Assembly (NCBI GenBank): GCA_003455555.1
Contig: DMQX01000064.1
Coordinates: 1-5,087 of the forward strand
DNA: 5,087 nucleotides
Reading direction: 5' to 3'
Source of the DNA: Candidatus Tayloriibacteriota bacterium
GTDB lineage: Bacteria; Patescibacteriota; Minisyncoccia; Phycocordibacterales; UBA11359
In this document: positions 1 to 5,087 of the stretch, one piece after another
Numbering within the stretch: position 1 is the stretch's first letter
Layout: each line of letters starts with the position of its first letter
Program-made: the position numbers and the translations under genes
The notes under the pieces: model-generated
Seen by the model: only the letters and a program-made list of their open reading frames with translations
What the model was told of the DNA's origin: nothing
Database searches by the model: none

Positions 1-12
1 TATAAGAGACAG
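1..12. other. Residual Tn5/Nextera mosaic-end adapter at contig edge
   Basis: Bases 1-12 (TATAAGAGACAG) are identical to the last 12 bases of the 19-base Tn5 mosaic end used in Nextera libraries (AGATGTGTATAAGAGACAG). The match ends exactly where adapter would join insert DNA and sits at the very edge of the window. Read on the minus strand, the dnaA frame runs into it and gives Asn-Cys-Leu-Leu after Lys385, where DnaA proteins normally continue with a basic stretch. The simplest explanation is untrimmed adapter at a contig end, not genomic sequence. Confidence 0.9.
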
Positions 13-1169
13 TTCTTACACAAACTATCCTCCTCGATGTTATAGAAGCCGGCTACAATTTTTACGACATCCAAAACGGAAACAGCCTTCTTGGGTTTAG
101 CGCTGCCTTTGATGATGTTTTTGATGTCGGAGATGTTAAGGTCTTTGGCTCGGAGCTCCGCCTGGCAGATGATCGAGTTCATGGTACCCTCCAGCTCGCG
201 AATGTTGGAATCGACGCTGGTGGCGATATAATCTATTATCTCAGGGCTTAAATTGAGGTTGTGGTGAATGGTTTTAGCCCGAACAATTGCCGCACGTGAC
301 TCCTGGTCTGGTGCAGCGATGTCCACAATCATTCCCGCCGCAAAACGCGACCTCAGGCGATTTTCGAGGTTTGGGATGTAGTTGGGGTGTTTGTCTGACG
401 AGAAAATAATTTGTTTGTTGTTGTCATACAAATTGTTGAACAAATGGAAAAGTTCCTCCTGGCTTTTTTCTTTACCCGCCAAAAATTGGATGTCGTCCAT
501 AATCAACACATCATACTTTCGGTATTTTTCTTTGAAAGAATTTATTTTTTGCGGGTCGTGAACTGAACTGATGTAATCAAGCGCGAATTTTTCCGAAGTT
601 AAATAAAAAACTTTTTTATTTTTGTTGGTTGCTTTTATATGGTTCCCTACTGCCTGAATGAGGTGTGTCTTGCCGCGGCCTGTGTCGCCGTAAATAAGCA
701 GAGGGTTATAAACAATGCCGGGTTTTTTTATGATGGCCTGCGATGCAGCGTAAGCCAGCTCATTAAATGAACCAACCACAAGGTTTTCGAAGGTGTAGCG
801 TGGATTTAGATTATCGTCTTTGTTTATGTAAAAATCTGCCAACGGTAATTCTTTGGTTGGGGCAACTTGTTTTTGTGGTGCCTGTTCCGCCTTCTTTTTG
901 TTGTCATCTTTGGTTACAAAATATTCAATGGCCCGGATATTTTCATCAAAATTACGCAGAGATCGCAAAATGGTTTTGTGAAATTTATCCAAAAGCCAAG
1001 TCTTAACAAATGGATTTGGTACCGCGAGATATACCGTACCATCCTCCTGCTTATCGATATACGTATCTTTGAACCAGGTCTTGAAGTTTGCACCGGAAAT
1101 AGAAAGCTCCATTTCGGCGAGTACCTTACTCCAGAGTCCTACGTGATTGGCGGTTGGTGTTGGTTGCAT
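13..1169 (-). CDS. dnaA: Chromosomal replication initiator protein DnaA, C-terminus truncated
   Basis: DnaA is the AAA+ ATPase that binds DnaA boxes at oriC, opens the duplex and loads the replicative helicase. The ATG at 1169 gives 385 genuine residues before the adapter. Domain I is about residues 10-80 (LWSKVLAEM start, TWFKDTYI, PNPFVKTWL). A short Lys/Gln-rich domain II linker covers about 85-120. The AAA+ core starts near NPRYTFENLVVGSFNELA (122-139). It contains Walker A GDTGRGKTH (161-169), Walker B VLIMDDIQF (221-229), sensor 1 IIFSSDKHP (254-262), the arginine-finger box LENRLRSRF (268-276) and sensor 2 NIRELEGT (322-329). Domain IV starts around 360 but is almost wholly missing, including the helix-turn-helix and DnaA signature, because the contig ends. 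Walker A keeps GxxGxGKT, although the usual form is GGVGLGKT. There is no Shine-Dalgarno; a TATAAT box lies 8-13 bases upstream of the ATG. Identity is certain; only the 3' end is lost. Confidence 0.97.
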
Positions 1170-1176
1170 GACTATC

Positions 1177-1204
1177 ATTATATAACCTGTGGAAAAATTA
1201 AGAA
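1177..1204 (-). promoter_or_regulatory. Candidate dnaA promoter with near-leaderless start
   Basis: On the minus strand a perfect TATAAT -10 occupies 1182-1177. A weak -35 (TTCTTA, 3/6 to TTGACA) lies at 1204-1199 with a 16-base spacer. Transcription starting about 7 bases below the -10 would begin at roughly 1171-1169, at or next to the dnaA ATG, so the mRNA may lack a leader. DnaA box 1188-1196 falls inside the spacer, which would suit autorepression by DnaA. The -10 is clear; the -35 is not. Confidence 0.55.
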
Positions 1205-1256
1205 CTTGTGGATATCCATTAAATATGTTTATAATGTGTGTATAAGTTGTTAATAA
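1188..1256 (-). repeat. Cluster of four co-oriented DnaA-box-like nonamers
   Basis: Read on the minus strand against the consensus TTATCCACA, the boxes are TTTTCCACA (1196-1188, 8/9), ATATCCACA (1215-1207, 8/9), TTATACACA (1245-1237, 8/9) and a weaker TTATTAACA (1256-1248, 7/9). Start-to-start spacings are 19, 30 and 11 bases. None is a perfect consensus box. Same orientation, clustering and position beside dnaA support DnaA binding. The fourth could be chance in A+T-rich DNA. Confidence 0.7.
1206..1235 (+). promoter_or_regulatory. Candidate promoter of the rpmH-rnpA-yidC operon
   Basis: A perfect TATAAT lies at 1230-1235. A partial -35, TTGTGG (1206-1211, 3/6), lies 18 bases upstream and overlaps DnaA box 1207-1215, while box 1237-1245 begins just after the -10. 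The predicted transcript would start near 1242 and have a leader of about 33 bases. A poorer alternative -10 (TATACA, 1264-1269) would make rpmH leaderless. DnaA bound at these boxes could block RNA polymerase; this is inference from overlap alone. Confidence 0.45.
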
Positions 1257-1274
1257 GCCCATCTATACATAATT

Positions 1275-1409
1275 ATGTCAGTTACATACCAACCAAAGAA
1301 AAAAAAGCGAGCTGTGACCCATGGTTTTTTGGTTCGACAGCGCAGCAAGACCGGACGAAACGTTATCGCCCGCCGTCGAGCAAAAGGACGCAAGAAACTC
1401 GCCGTTTAG
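1275..1409 (+). CDS. rpmH: 50S ribosomal protein L34
   Basis: This is a complete 44-residue protein, too short for many ORF filters. L34 is a small, highly basic protein of the large ribosomal subunit that binds 23S rRNA. The family pattern is plain: TYQPKKKKR near the N-terminus, THGFLVR in the middle, then [12 protein letters not shown] at the C-terminus, as in most bacterial L34 proteins. The start ATG at 1275 gives the usual length and N-terminus. No Shine-Dalgarno is visible upstream, where the sequence is A+T rich. It is the first gene of the plus-strand operon and its TAG is separated from the rnpA ATG by only 4 bases, a conserved bacterial arrangement beside oriC. Other-frame reading through this stretch (from ATG 1321) is a shadow. 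Confidence 0.98.
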   Translation: MSVTYQPKKKKRAVTHGFLVRQRSKTGRNVIARRRAKGRKKLAV

Positions 1410-1413
1410 AGCC

Positions 1414-1788
1414 ATGCTCCCAAAGAAAATAAGGCTAACTACAGCCCTGTTTGACCAAGTTTTTAAAACCGGCCGGGTTTCTCATAGTGAGCGCTTTTGG
1501 CTGCGCTCATTTTTGTTGCCTTCTGAATCACCGAGCCGTTTTTCCGTCGCTGTACCTAAAAAGGTTGCCGCAACCGCGGTTTCGCGCAACAAAATAAAGA
1601 GGCTTGTTTATCGGGCGATTGAAATGGTTCAAAAAGAACAGGCTACCGACCTCATCGGCAAGGCCTCAATTTTTGGTCTTAAGAAAGATATCTCAGCTGT
1701 TCCTTTCGAGGAGGTTTTGCAGGAAGTTAGATTTTTATTGTTGCCCAGCTTAGAAAAGCCGTCTATCTTGAAAAAAGGCTTAAAATAA
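1414..1788 (+). CDS. rnpA: Ribonuclease P protein component
   Basis: This 124-residue basic protein is the subunit of RNase P, which works with the catalytic RNA (rnpB, not in this window) to mature tRNA 5' ends. The N-terminus MLPKKIRLTT followed by FDQVFKTGR (13-21) matches the family start. FSVAVPKKVA (43-52) corresponds to the central strand, and the RNA-binding RNR signature appears as SRNKIKR (57-63). Length is typical. The frame is open upstream to an ATG at 1321, but that would add 31 residues encoded over rpmH and not resembling RnpA. The ATG at 1414, 4 bases after the rpmH stop, is therefore preferred. There is no evident Shine-Dalgarno, so translation may depend on coupling to rpmH. 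The C-terminal part after about residue 105 is less conserved. Confidence 0.95.
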   Translation: MLPKKIRLTTALFDQVFKTGRVSHSERFWLRSFLLPSESPSRFSVAVPKKVAATAVSRNKIKRLVYRAIEMVQKEQATDLIGKASIFGLKKDISAVPFEEVLQEVRFLLLPSLEKPSILKKGLK

Positions 1789-1803
1789 GGTAAACTTTTC
1801 GGA

Positions 1804-2547
1804 ATGATATCATTTTTTACAGCTATATTTTACCAACCAATTTACAACGTTTTAGTCTTCTTGATGACCCTTCTGCCCTGGGCAGATGCCGGCGTCATCA
1901 TTATCCTCGTTACATTCATTGTTCGTCTGATCCTATTTCCACTTTCCCAAAAGTCCATCCGAACTCAACTCAGGATGAAGGACATTGCCCCAGAGCTTGA
2001 GGCCCTTAAGGTCAAGTATAAAGATGACAAGCAGGAGCAAGCTAAGCAGACCATGGCTTTCTACAAAGAAAAAGGCGTGAATCCTTTTTCTGGTTTTTTT
2101 GCTATTCTGATCCAATTCCCTATCATTATTTCGCTCTATAGTATTTTCCGCAGTGGTGGGATCAGCAAGGTTGATCCTCATTTGCTCTATAGCTTCGTTC
2201 ATGCGCCCAATCACGTCGTTAGCATGGTCTTCTTGGGTTTCATCAGTTTGACTAGCAAAAACGTGATCTTTGCTCTCTTGGCCGGTATCACTCAATTCTT
2301 TCAAGCTCAAATAATCACACCTAAAGCTGCTCCGAAGGTTGCTGGTGAAGAGAAGTCTCTAGGCAATGATTTGGCTCGAAGTATGACCTTCCAAAGCAAG
2401 TATGTCTTCCCTATCATGATCTTCTTTATTGCCTATGCCGTATCCGCCGCTGTTTCTCTGTATTGGATCGTTAGCAACACCTTCAGTATTGGTCAGGAAC
2501 TTTACGTTCGCTGGCAGTATAAAAAGCAATCTAAAAAATCGGTCTAA
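1804..2547 (+). CDS. yidC: Membrane protein insertase YidC/Oxa1/SpoIIIJ family
   Basis: This 247-residue integral membrane protein should insert and fold inner-membrane proteins, alone or with SecYEG. Like Gram-positive SpoIIIJ, it is the short form with no large periplasmic domain. Five hydrophobic segments are visible at about 29-47, 97-115, 138-150, 154-171 and 199-224. The conserved groove arginine is R41 in VTFIVRLILFPLS. A charged cytoplasmic hairpin follows (about 51-90, SIRTQLRMKDI onward). GVNPFSGFFAILIQFPIIIS (91-110) is the classic second-segment motif, and VSLYWIVSNTFSIGQE (217-232) the classic last segment. A basic tail, KKQSKKSV, ends it. The protein does not begin with a lipoprotein-type signal. 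It lies 15 bases after rnpA; TAAGG at 1786-1790 is too far from the ATG to be a good ribosome site. No yidD precedes it and no jag follows. Confidence 0.97.
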   Translation: MISFFTAIFYQPIYNVLVFLMTLLPWADAGVIIILVTFIVRLILFPLSQKSIRTQLRMKDIAPELEALKVKYKDDKQEQAKQTMAFYKEKGVNPFSGFFAILIQFPIIISLYSIFRSGGISKVDPHLLYSFVHAPNHVVSMVFLGFISLTSKNVIFALLAGITQFFQAQIITPKAAPKVAGEEKSLGNDLARSMTFQSKYVFPIMIFFIAYAVSAAVSLYWIVSNTFSIGQELYVRWQYKKQSKKSV

Positions 2548-2577
2548 TCAAAGATAATTATTTTCTACTGACCGGTT
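2533..2577 (-). terminator. Candidate intrinsic terminator of the minus-strand operon
   Basis: Bases 2537-2544 (AATCGGTC) can pair with 2570-2577 (GACCGGTT): 8 pairs with one G-U. On the minus strand the stem runs into a tract of six T (2538-2533), as expected for a rho-independent terminator of the operon reading leftward. It overlaps the last codons of both convergent genes. The 25-base loop is long and the G+C core only five pairs, so efficiency is doubtful. On the plus strand no T-run follows, so it is weaker as a yidC terminator. Confidence 0.35.
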
Positions 2578-3824
2578 GGTGTTAAGTTCTTTATGGTCAA
2601 ACCCCAGAGGTAGTAATCGCTCTTGTTGGTGAAGTATAGGTTTTCTTCTTTGGCATCGAGGAAGAGGTTTGTTACGTCGATCTGTTGGTCAGACGGTAAC
2701 TTGTATAGGAGTTGAACCGCCGGCAGGGTCAGATCGATCTTATAAATGTTGTCAACGAAAGACACATTGCCCTGGTACCAATCATCTGGGTAATTCCCTA
2801 TTGGGATGTTTTGCGGTATTGCGCAATAGGCTGTGGTTTTGCTTAGTTTGCTCCAGACGCATTTTTCGGCCAAGGTTGGGTTGTCGGTGAAAGCCAGGCT
2901 TGTGTTTTTGTTTATATCATAAATAACCGTAGCGATTCCTCCATTGGTTGAAGCTGAGAGTACTGCATGTCCAAGGTCAGGGCTGGAACGACTCGACAAC
3001 CCAAAAATATTGCCGGTAACTTTAGTCATGAATCCGGTGGTTGTCAGGAAATACATAAAACCTGGAATTCCTGCAGAAGGTTTCGTGGTTAGTGTCAAAG
3101 TCGTTTCATTTGGCCATTCAACAGCCCATTCATTAAAGGGAAAGTTTAATACAGAAGTGGGTTTTGTGCCATCTAAACTGGAAATGTTACCGATGGCAAA
3201 ATTTCCTCCTCCGAGTGTAAACATCCTGTTGCCTTTTGGCGAGATCGCGAGTGAAGATACATTGTCATTTAAAAATGTTCCGGTTAATTGGGTTGTTGAA
3301 GTTGGGGCGGAAGGCAGATTTCCAACAAATGTTCGGATTGTATCTTTGCTCGCACCTATAAACTGTGCCAGTACAGTATTGCCTGACCACCAAGCCTGAT
3401 AAATGCTTGGGATGGTTGTGTTAGAGGCTGTGGTCAAAAAGTTATTAGTGCGGTTATATTCCAAAACATGACCAGTTGCCCTTTCCATGTAGCGCACGAT
3501 ACTGGCGGTCGTCGTGCCTGATATTTTTCGGTCGAAAACCTGTGCTCCTGCGATAGGTTCAGTGGAGATTTTTACTAAAGGAGAGGTTGGTGAATTTAGG
3601 TAAGGAGTCACTGGACCGTTAGCCTGTCCGTTATCTGGCGTTGGCGTTGGAGTTATTGGAGTAGTTGAAGATGAACCGCCGTAGTTTCCAAATGGCGAAT
3701 TTGGGCTTAGGCCTGTATTCGTTGTTTGTATTACTGGTGACGTAAAAAATAGTAAAAATATACCTAGAACCAAGACCAGAACGGCTACGATGATGATAAC
3801 TGCGATTAAAGTTTTTTTGGACAT
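2565..3824 (-). CDS. Membrane-anchored extracytoplasmic protein, probable beta-propeller (hypothetical)
   Basis: This 419-residue protein is of unknown function. A short basic N-terminus (MSKK) and one long hydrophobic segment (about 6-28) suggest an uncleaved anchor with the rest outside the membrane. Residues about 35-80 are a low-complexity Ser/Thr/Pro/Gly linker (for example TTPITPTPTPD, 54-64). From about 85 the protein is rich in short beta strands with propeller-like elements: ISPKGNRMFTL (194-204), VEWPNETTLTLTT (235-247) and LFLDAKEENLYFTN (387-400), resembling TolB/WD40-type blades. C322 and C334 (KCVWSK...YCAIP) could form a disulfide. PDDWYQGNVSFVDNIYKID (346-364) resembles a motif I recall from Parcubacteria homologues. 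No catalytic residues are recognisable. The gene begins 5 bases after the pilin stop, without a Shine-Dalgarno, so it is probably co-transcribed and translationally coupled. The propeller call is from blade-like patterns and is not proven. Confidence 0.8.
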   Translation of the reverse strand: MSKKTLIAVIIIVAVLVLVLGIFLLFFTSPVIQTTNTGLSPNSPFGNYGGSSSTTPITPTPTPDNGQANGPVTPYLNSPTSPLVKISTEPIAGAQVFDRKISGTTTASIVRYMERATGHVLEYNRTNNFLTTASNTTIPSIYQAWWSGNTVLAQFIGASKDTIRTFVGNLPSAPTSTTQLTGTFLNDNVSSLAISPKGNRMFTLGGGNFAIGNISSLDGTKPTSVLNFPFNEWAVEWPNETTLTLTTKPSAGIPGFMYFLTTTGFMTKVTGNIFGLSSRSSPDLGHAVLSASTNGGIATVIYDINKNTSLAFTDNPTLAEKCVWSKLSKTTAYCAIPQNIPIGNYPDDWYQGNVSFVDNIYKIDLTLPAVQLLYKLPSDQQIDVTNLFLDAKEENLYFTNKSDYYLWGLTIKNLTPTGQ

Positions 3825-3829
3825 ATTTT

Positions 3830-4249
3830 TTAAGGCTTAAGTATATTTTTGAAGCTGAGAAGGTCTGGGTTAATTGTCTGCAAAATAATATACGAAACTA
3901 AAGCTATCCCGAGACCAGTTAAGGCTGACCATATTCTGGCTTTTGCGTCACTCTTGCCGGACATTGACTCAACAACAATGTATTCGATGCCGGCCCAAGT
4001 AAACATAATAACCCCCAAAACGAAGCAGGCGCCAATGCCAATTTTATACATGGCATTGAGGTAGGTTGGAAAATCATTGGTTGGGACTGGGGCCCCAGTT
4101 TCGGAGGTTATGAGTGGAGAAAGTGGTTGGTAATTGCCTGCTTGGGGTACAAGGTAGTCAGTGTTGTCGACAGCCGAAACCATTTGAGCAGACGAAAGCA
4201 AGGCTGTCGCGTAAAAAGTAAACATAAAAATCACAAAAAGTTTTTTCAT
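3830..4249 (-). CDS. VirB2/TrbC-like type IV secretion pilin family protein
   Basis: This 139-residue protein has a signal peptide (KK, then hydrophobic 4-21, likely cleavage after MVSA at about 26). A short Pro-rich outer stretch follows (about 30-60), then two membrane helices at about 68-92 and 107-125. They are joined by a short polar, basic loop ESMSGKSDAKARIW (94-107), and the tail is TINPDLLSFKNI (125-136). A cleaved signal plus two helices with a small basic loop is the design of VirB2/TrbC pilins. The GK/AR loop with INP-D-L ending matches the T4SS-pilin-like family I recall as abundant in CPR genomes. Its ATG overlaps the stop of the upstream Ig-like gene (ATGA, 4249-4246), indicating translational coupling, and the propeller gene follows 5 bases later. 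It may be a pilus subunit or a small membrane component; with no VirB4/VirD4 gene in view the role is uncertain. Confidence 0.78.
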   Translation of the reverse strand: MKKLFVIFMFTFYATALLSSAQMVSAVDNTDYLVPQAGNYQPLSPLITSETGAPVPTNDFPTYLNAMYKIGIGACFVLGVIMFTWAGIEYIVVESMSGKSDAKARIWSALTGLGIALVSYIILQTINPDLLSFKNILKP

Positions 4250-5087
4250 ATACTGGTCTGGTTATCGCCAAAAGTCACTGACATTGATCGACCTGCAAAC
4301 TGCAGGGTCTTAATAACATTGCTTATCTGCACTCCAACCGTGGCACTCCCCTTTGCGTCGGTGGTATTGCGGACTGTAAGTGCGGACGGGTCGCTTTGAG
4401 ATGCGATAGGGCTGTTGTTCATTGTCCACGCGAATTGTAAGTTGCCAGCAGGCTGAGTATTAAAAAAGAACGGAACAGCTGTAACTGAAAGTTCTTTGCC
4501 CTGCATAGTGAAGCTAGAAATATTTTTGTTATAGAGAACGCCAAGCAAAGGATTGTTTTCATAGAAAGCAATCTGCGGGGAACGCGGGTTAATAGTTACG
4601 CTCGCTGCACCCAAAGAGACACCGTCGGTAGAGCTGATACTTACTTCGATAGTGAATGGGCGAGAAATTATTGTACCCTGCAGCGCAAAGGTATTTTTCC
4701 CAAATCCAGAATAGTCACCCAAAGTATCGCCATCTTTTTTCCAAGTGTACACGTATGAATTCGCCGAGCTAACAATACTTTTGCTTGCCGATACGCTTGG
4801 TACTGCTGTAAAAATTATTACCCCTTGATGAGGATACAGAGCTTTACCTTGGTAGAAAGGTGGTACATAAGAGCTTGCTTGCCACAAAAGGTCAACGTCC
4901 GCCGGCTGTATAATGATTGTTTTATCAATGGCCGAGCCATTAGCCGTAACTACTCTGGCAATAATCGTTGATTTGCTGCCCACCTTTCCAGCGATAGTTG
5001 AAAAATCGGTTAGACCAAAAGCTTTGTTTATAACTTTACCGCCAACAATCCAAGAAATCGTCGCTTCATCTAGGGGTGTGCTGTAAC
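4246..5087 (-). CDS. Large exported-type protein with tandem Ig-like repeats, 5' partial (hypothetical)
   Basis: The frame is open through the right edge, so the N-terminus is missing; 279 residues to the TGA are visible. A GTG at 4983 could be taken as a start, but the 34 codons upstream of it continue the same kind of domain without a stop (YSTPLDEATISWIVGGK...), so it is internal. The protein is beta-rich, low in charge and Ser/Thr/Asn-rich. It shows three Ig-like modules marked by a Trp in the same setting: ISWIVGGK (W12), YTWKKDGD (W115) and FAWTMNNS (W220). Other recognisable parts are DLLWQASSYVPPFYQGKAL (65-83) and PQIAFYENNPLLGVL (170-184). I recall similar proteins beside pilin and propeller genes in Parcubacteria, without an assigned function. 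No membrane helix occurs in the visible part or at the C-terminus; a signal or anchor would have to be in the missing part. It is the upstream gene of the minus-strand operon seen here. Confidence 0.75.
   Translation of the reverse strand, partial: YSTPLDEATISWIVGGKVINKAFGLTDFSTIAGKVGSKSTIIARVVTANGSAIDKTIIIQPADVDLLWQASSYVPPFYQGKALYPHQGVIIFTAVPSVSASKSIVSSANSYVYTWKKDGDTLGDYSGFGKNTFALQGTIISRPFTIEVSISSTDGVSLGAASVTINPRSPQIAFYENNPLLGVLYNKNISSFTMQGKELSVTAVPFFFNTQPAGNLQFAWTMNNSPIASQSDPSALTVRNTTDAKGSATVGVQISNVIKTLQFAGRSMSVTFGDNQTSI

Larger units (their letters stand above)
1170..1274. other. Putative chromosomal replication origin (oriC), dnaA-rpmH intergenic region
   Basis: This 105-base gap separates divergently transcribed dnaA and rpmH, a classic position for a bacterial origin. 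It is strongly A+T rich compared with the flanking genes, and about half of it is taken up by DnaA-box-like nonamers in one orientation (1188-1256). The A+T-rich stretches on either side (about 1171-1186 and 1250-1276) are candidates for the DNA unwinding element; I cannot tell which is used. The region also carries candidate promoters for both flanking genes. It is very short for an origin. Further boxes could lie beyond the truncated dnaA 3' end, next to dnaN. Confidence 0.75.

Noticed and set aside
1210..1217. The palindrome GGATATCC in the origin as a possible operator.
   Set aside because: Eight bases overlapping a DnaA box is not enough to support a separate regulator site.
1237..1246. 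A second stretch matching the Tn5 mosaic end (TGTGTATAAG, 10 bases).
   Set aside because: The match stops on both sides, lies inside a continuous, sensible dnaA-oriC-rpmH arrangement, and is explained by a DnaA box (TTATACACA on the minus strand). It is not adapter or an assembly junction.
767..1253. Plus-strand open frames across the dnaA region.
   Set aside because: They lie antisense to an unmistakable dnaA frame and the origin, with compositionally odd proteins lacking any family motif.
1321..1413. N-terminal extension of rnpA overlapping rpmH, as described in Thermus.
   Set aside because: The extra residues do not look like RnpA, and the ATG at 1414 gives the standard N-terminus and length right after the rpmH stop.
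1933..2310. Minus-strand open frame of 125 codons inside yidC.
   Set aside because: It is antisense to a full-length YidC with all family motifs; its product has no recognisable feature.
770..2580. Recurring ACCAACC / GGTTGGT motifs (near 770, 1151-1166, 1288, 1838, 2574).
   Set aside because: Most fall in coding sequence where they encode ordinary residues such as Tyr-Gln-Pro in L34; spacing and flanks are irregular, so this looks like chance.
2669..3399. Plus-strand open frames of 73 and 151 codons inside the propeller gene.
   Set aside because: They are antisense shadows of a long frame with a clear membrane anchor and blade-like motifs; no start context or family resemblance.
3849..4399. 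Plus-strand open frames of 71 and 90 codons over the pilin and Ig-like genes.
   Set aside because: They are antisense to the coupled pilin and Ig-like frames and show no recognisable domain.

Overview
The window looks like the replication-origin neighbourhood of a bacterial chromosome, most likely from a Patescibacteria/CPR lineage of the Parcubacteria type. Three observations suggest this: the order dnaA / origin / rpmH-rnpA-yidC; the streamlined proteins with gaps of only 4-17 bases; and three right-hand genes of kinds I recall mainly from Parcubacteria genomes. TGA serves as a normal stop (end of the Ig-like gene), which argues against the code-25 Gracilibacteria/SR1 lineages. The lineage is inferred from remembered family resemblance, not from a search.

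Left end (1-1169): bases 1-12 match the last 12 bases of the Tn5/Nextera mosaic end, so the window appears to begin at a contig end carrying untrimmed adapter. Next, on the minus strand, comes dnaA, which has domains I-III but loses most of DNA-binding domain IV at that end.

Origin (1170-1274): a gap of about 105 bases, rich in A+T, holds three 8/9 matches and one 7/9 match to the DnaA box TTATCCACA, all in one orientation. They are interleaved with divergent candidate promoters for dnaA and rpmH. The dnaA -10 box lies so close to the ATG that its transcript may be leaderless.

Housekeeping operon (1275-2547, plus strand): rpmH (ribosomal protein L34), rnpA (RNase P protein) and yidC (membrane insertase). 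yidD, often found between rnpA and yidC, is missing, and jag does not follow yidC.

Minus-strand operon (2565-5087, transcribed right to left): a large exported-type protein of Ig-like repeats (5' end beyond the window), a small two-TM VirB2/TrbC-like pilin joined to it by an ATGA overlap, and a membrane-anchored protein with a probable beta-propeller outer domain. The operon converges on yidC, and a candidate intrinsic terminator for it lies across the two stop codons. The three proteins plausibly form part of an envelope or type IV secretion-like apparatus. No ATPase or channel gene is visible, so the function remains open. No gene in the window has a convincing Shine-Dalgarno sequence.
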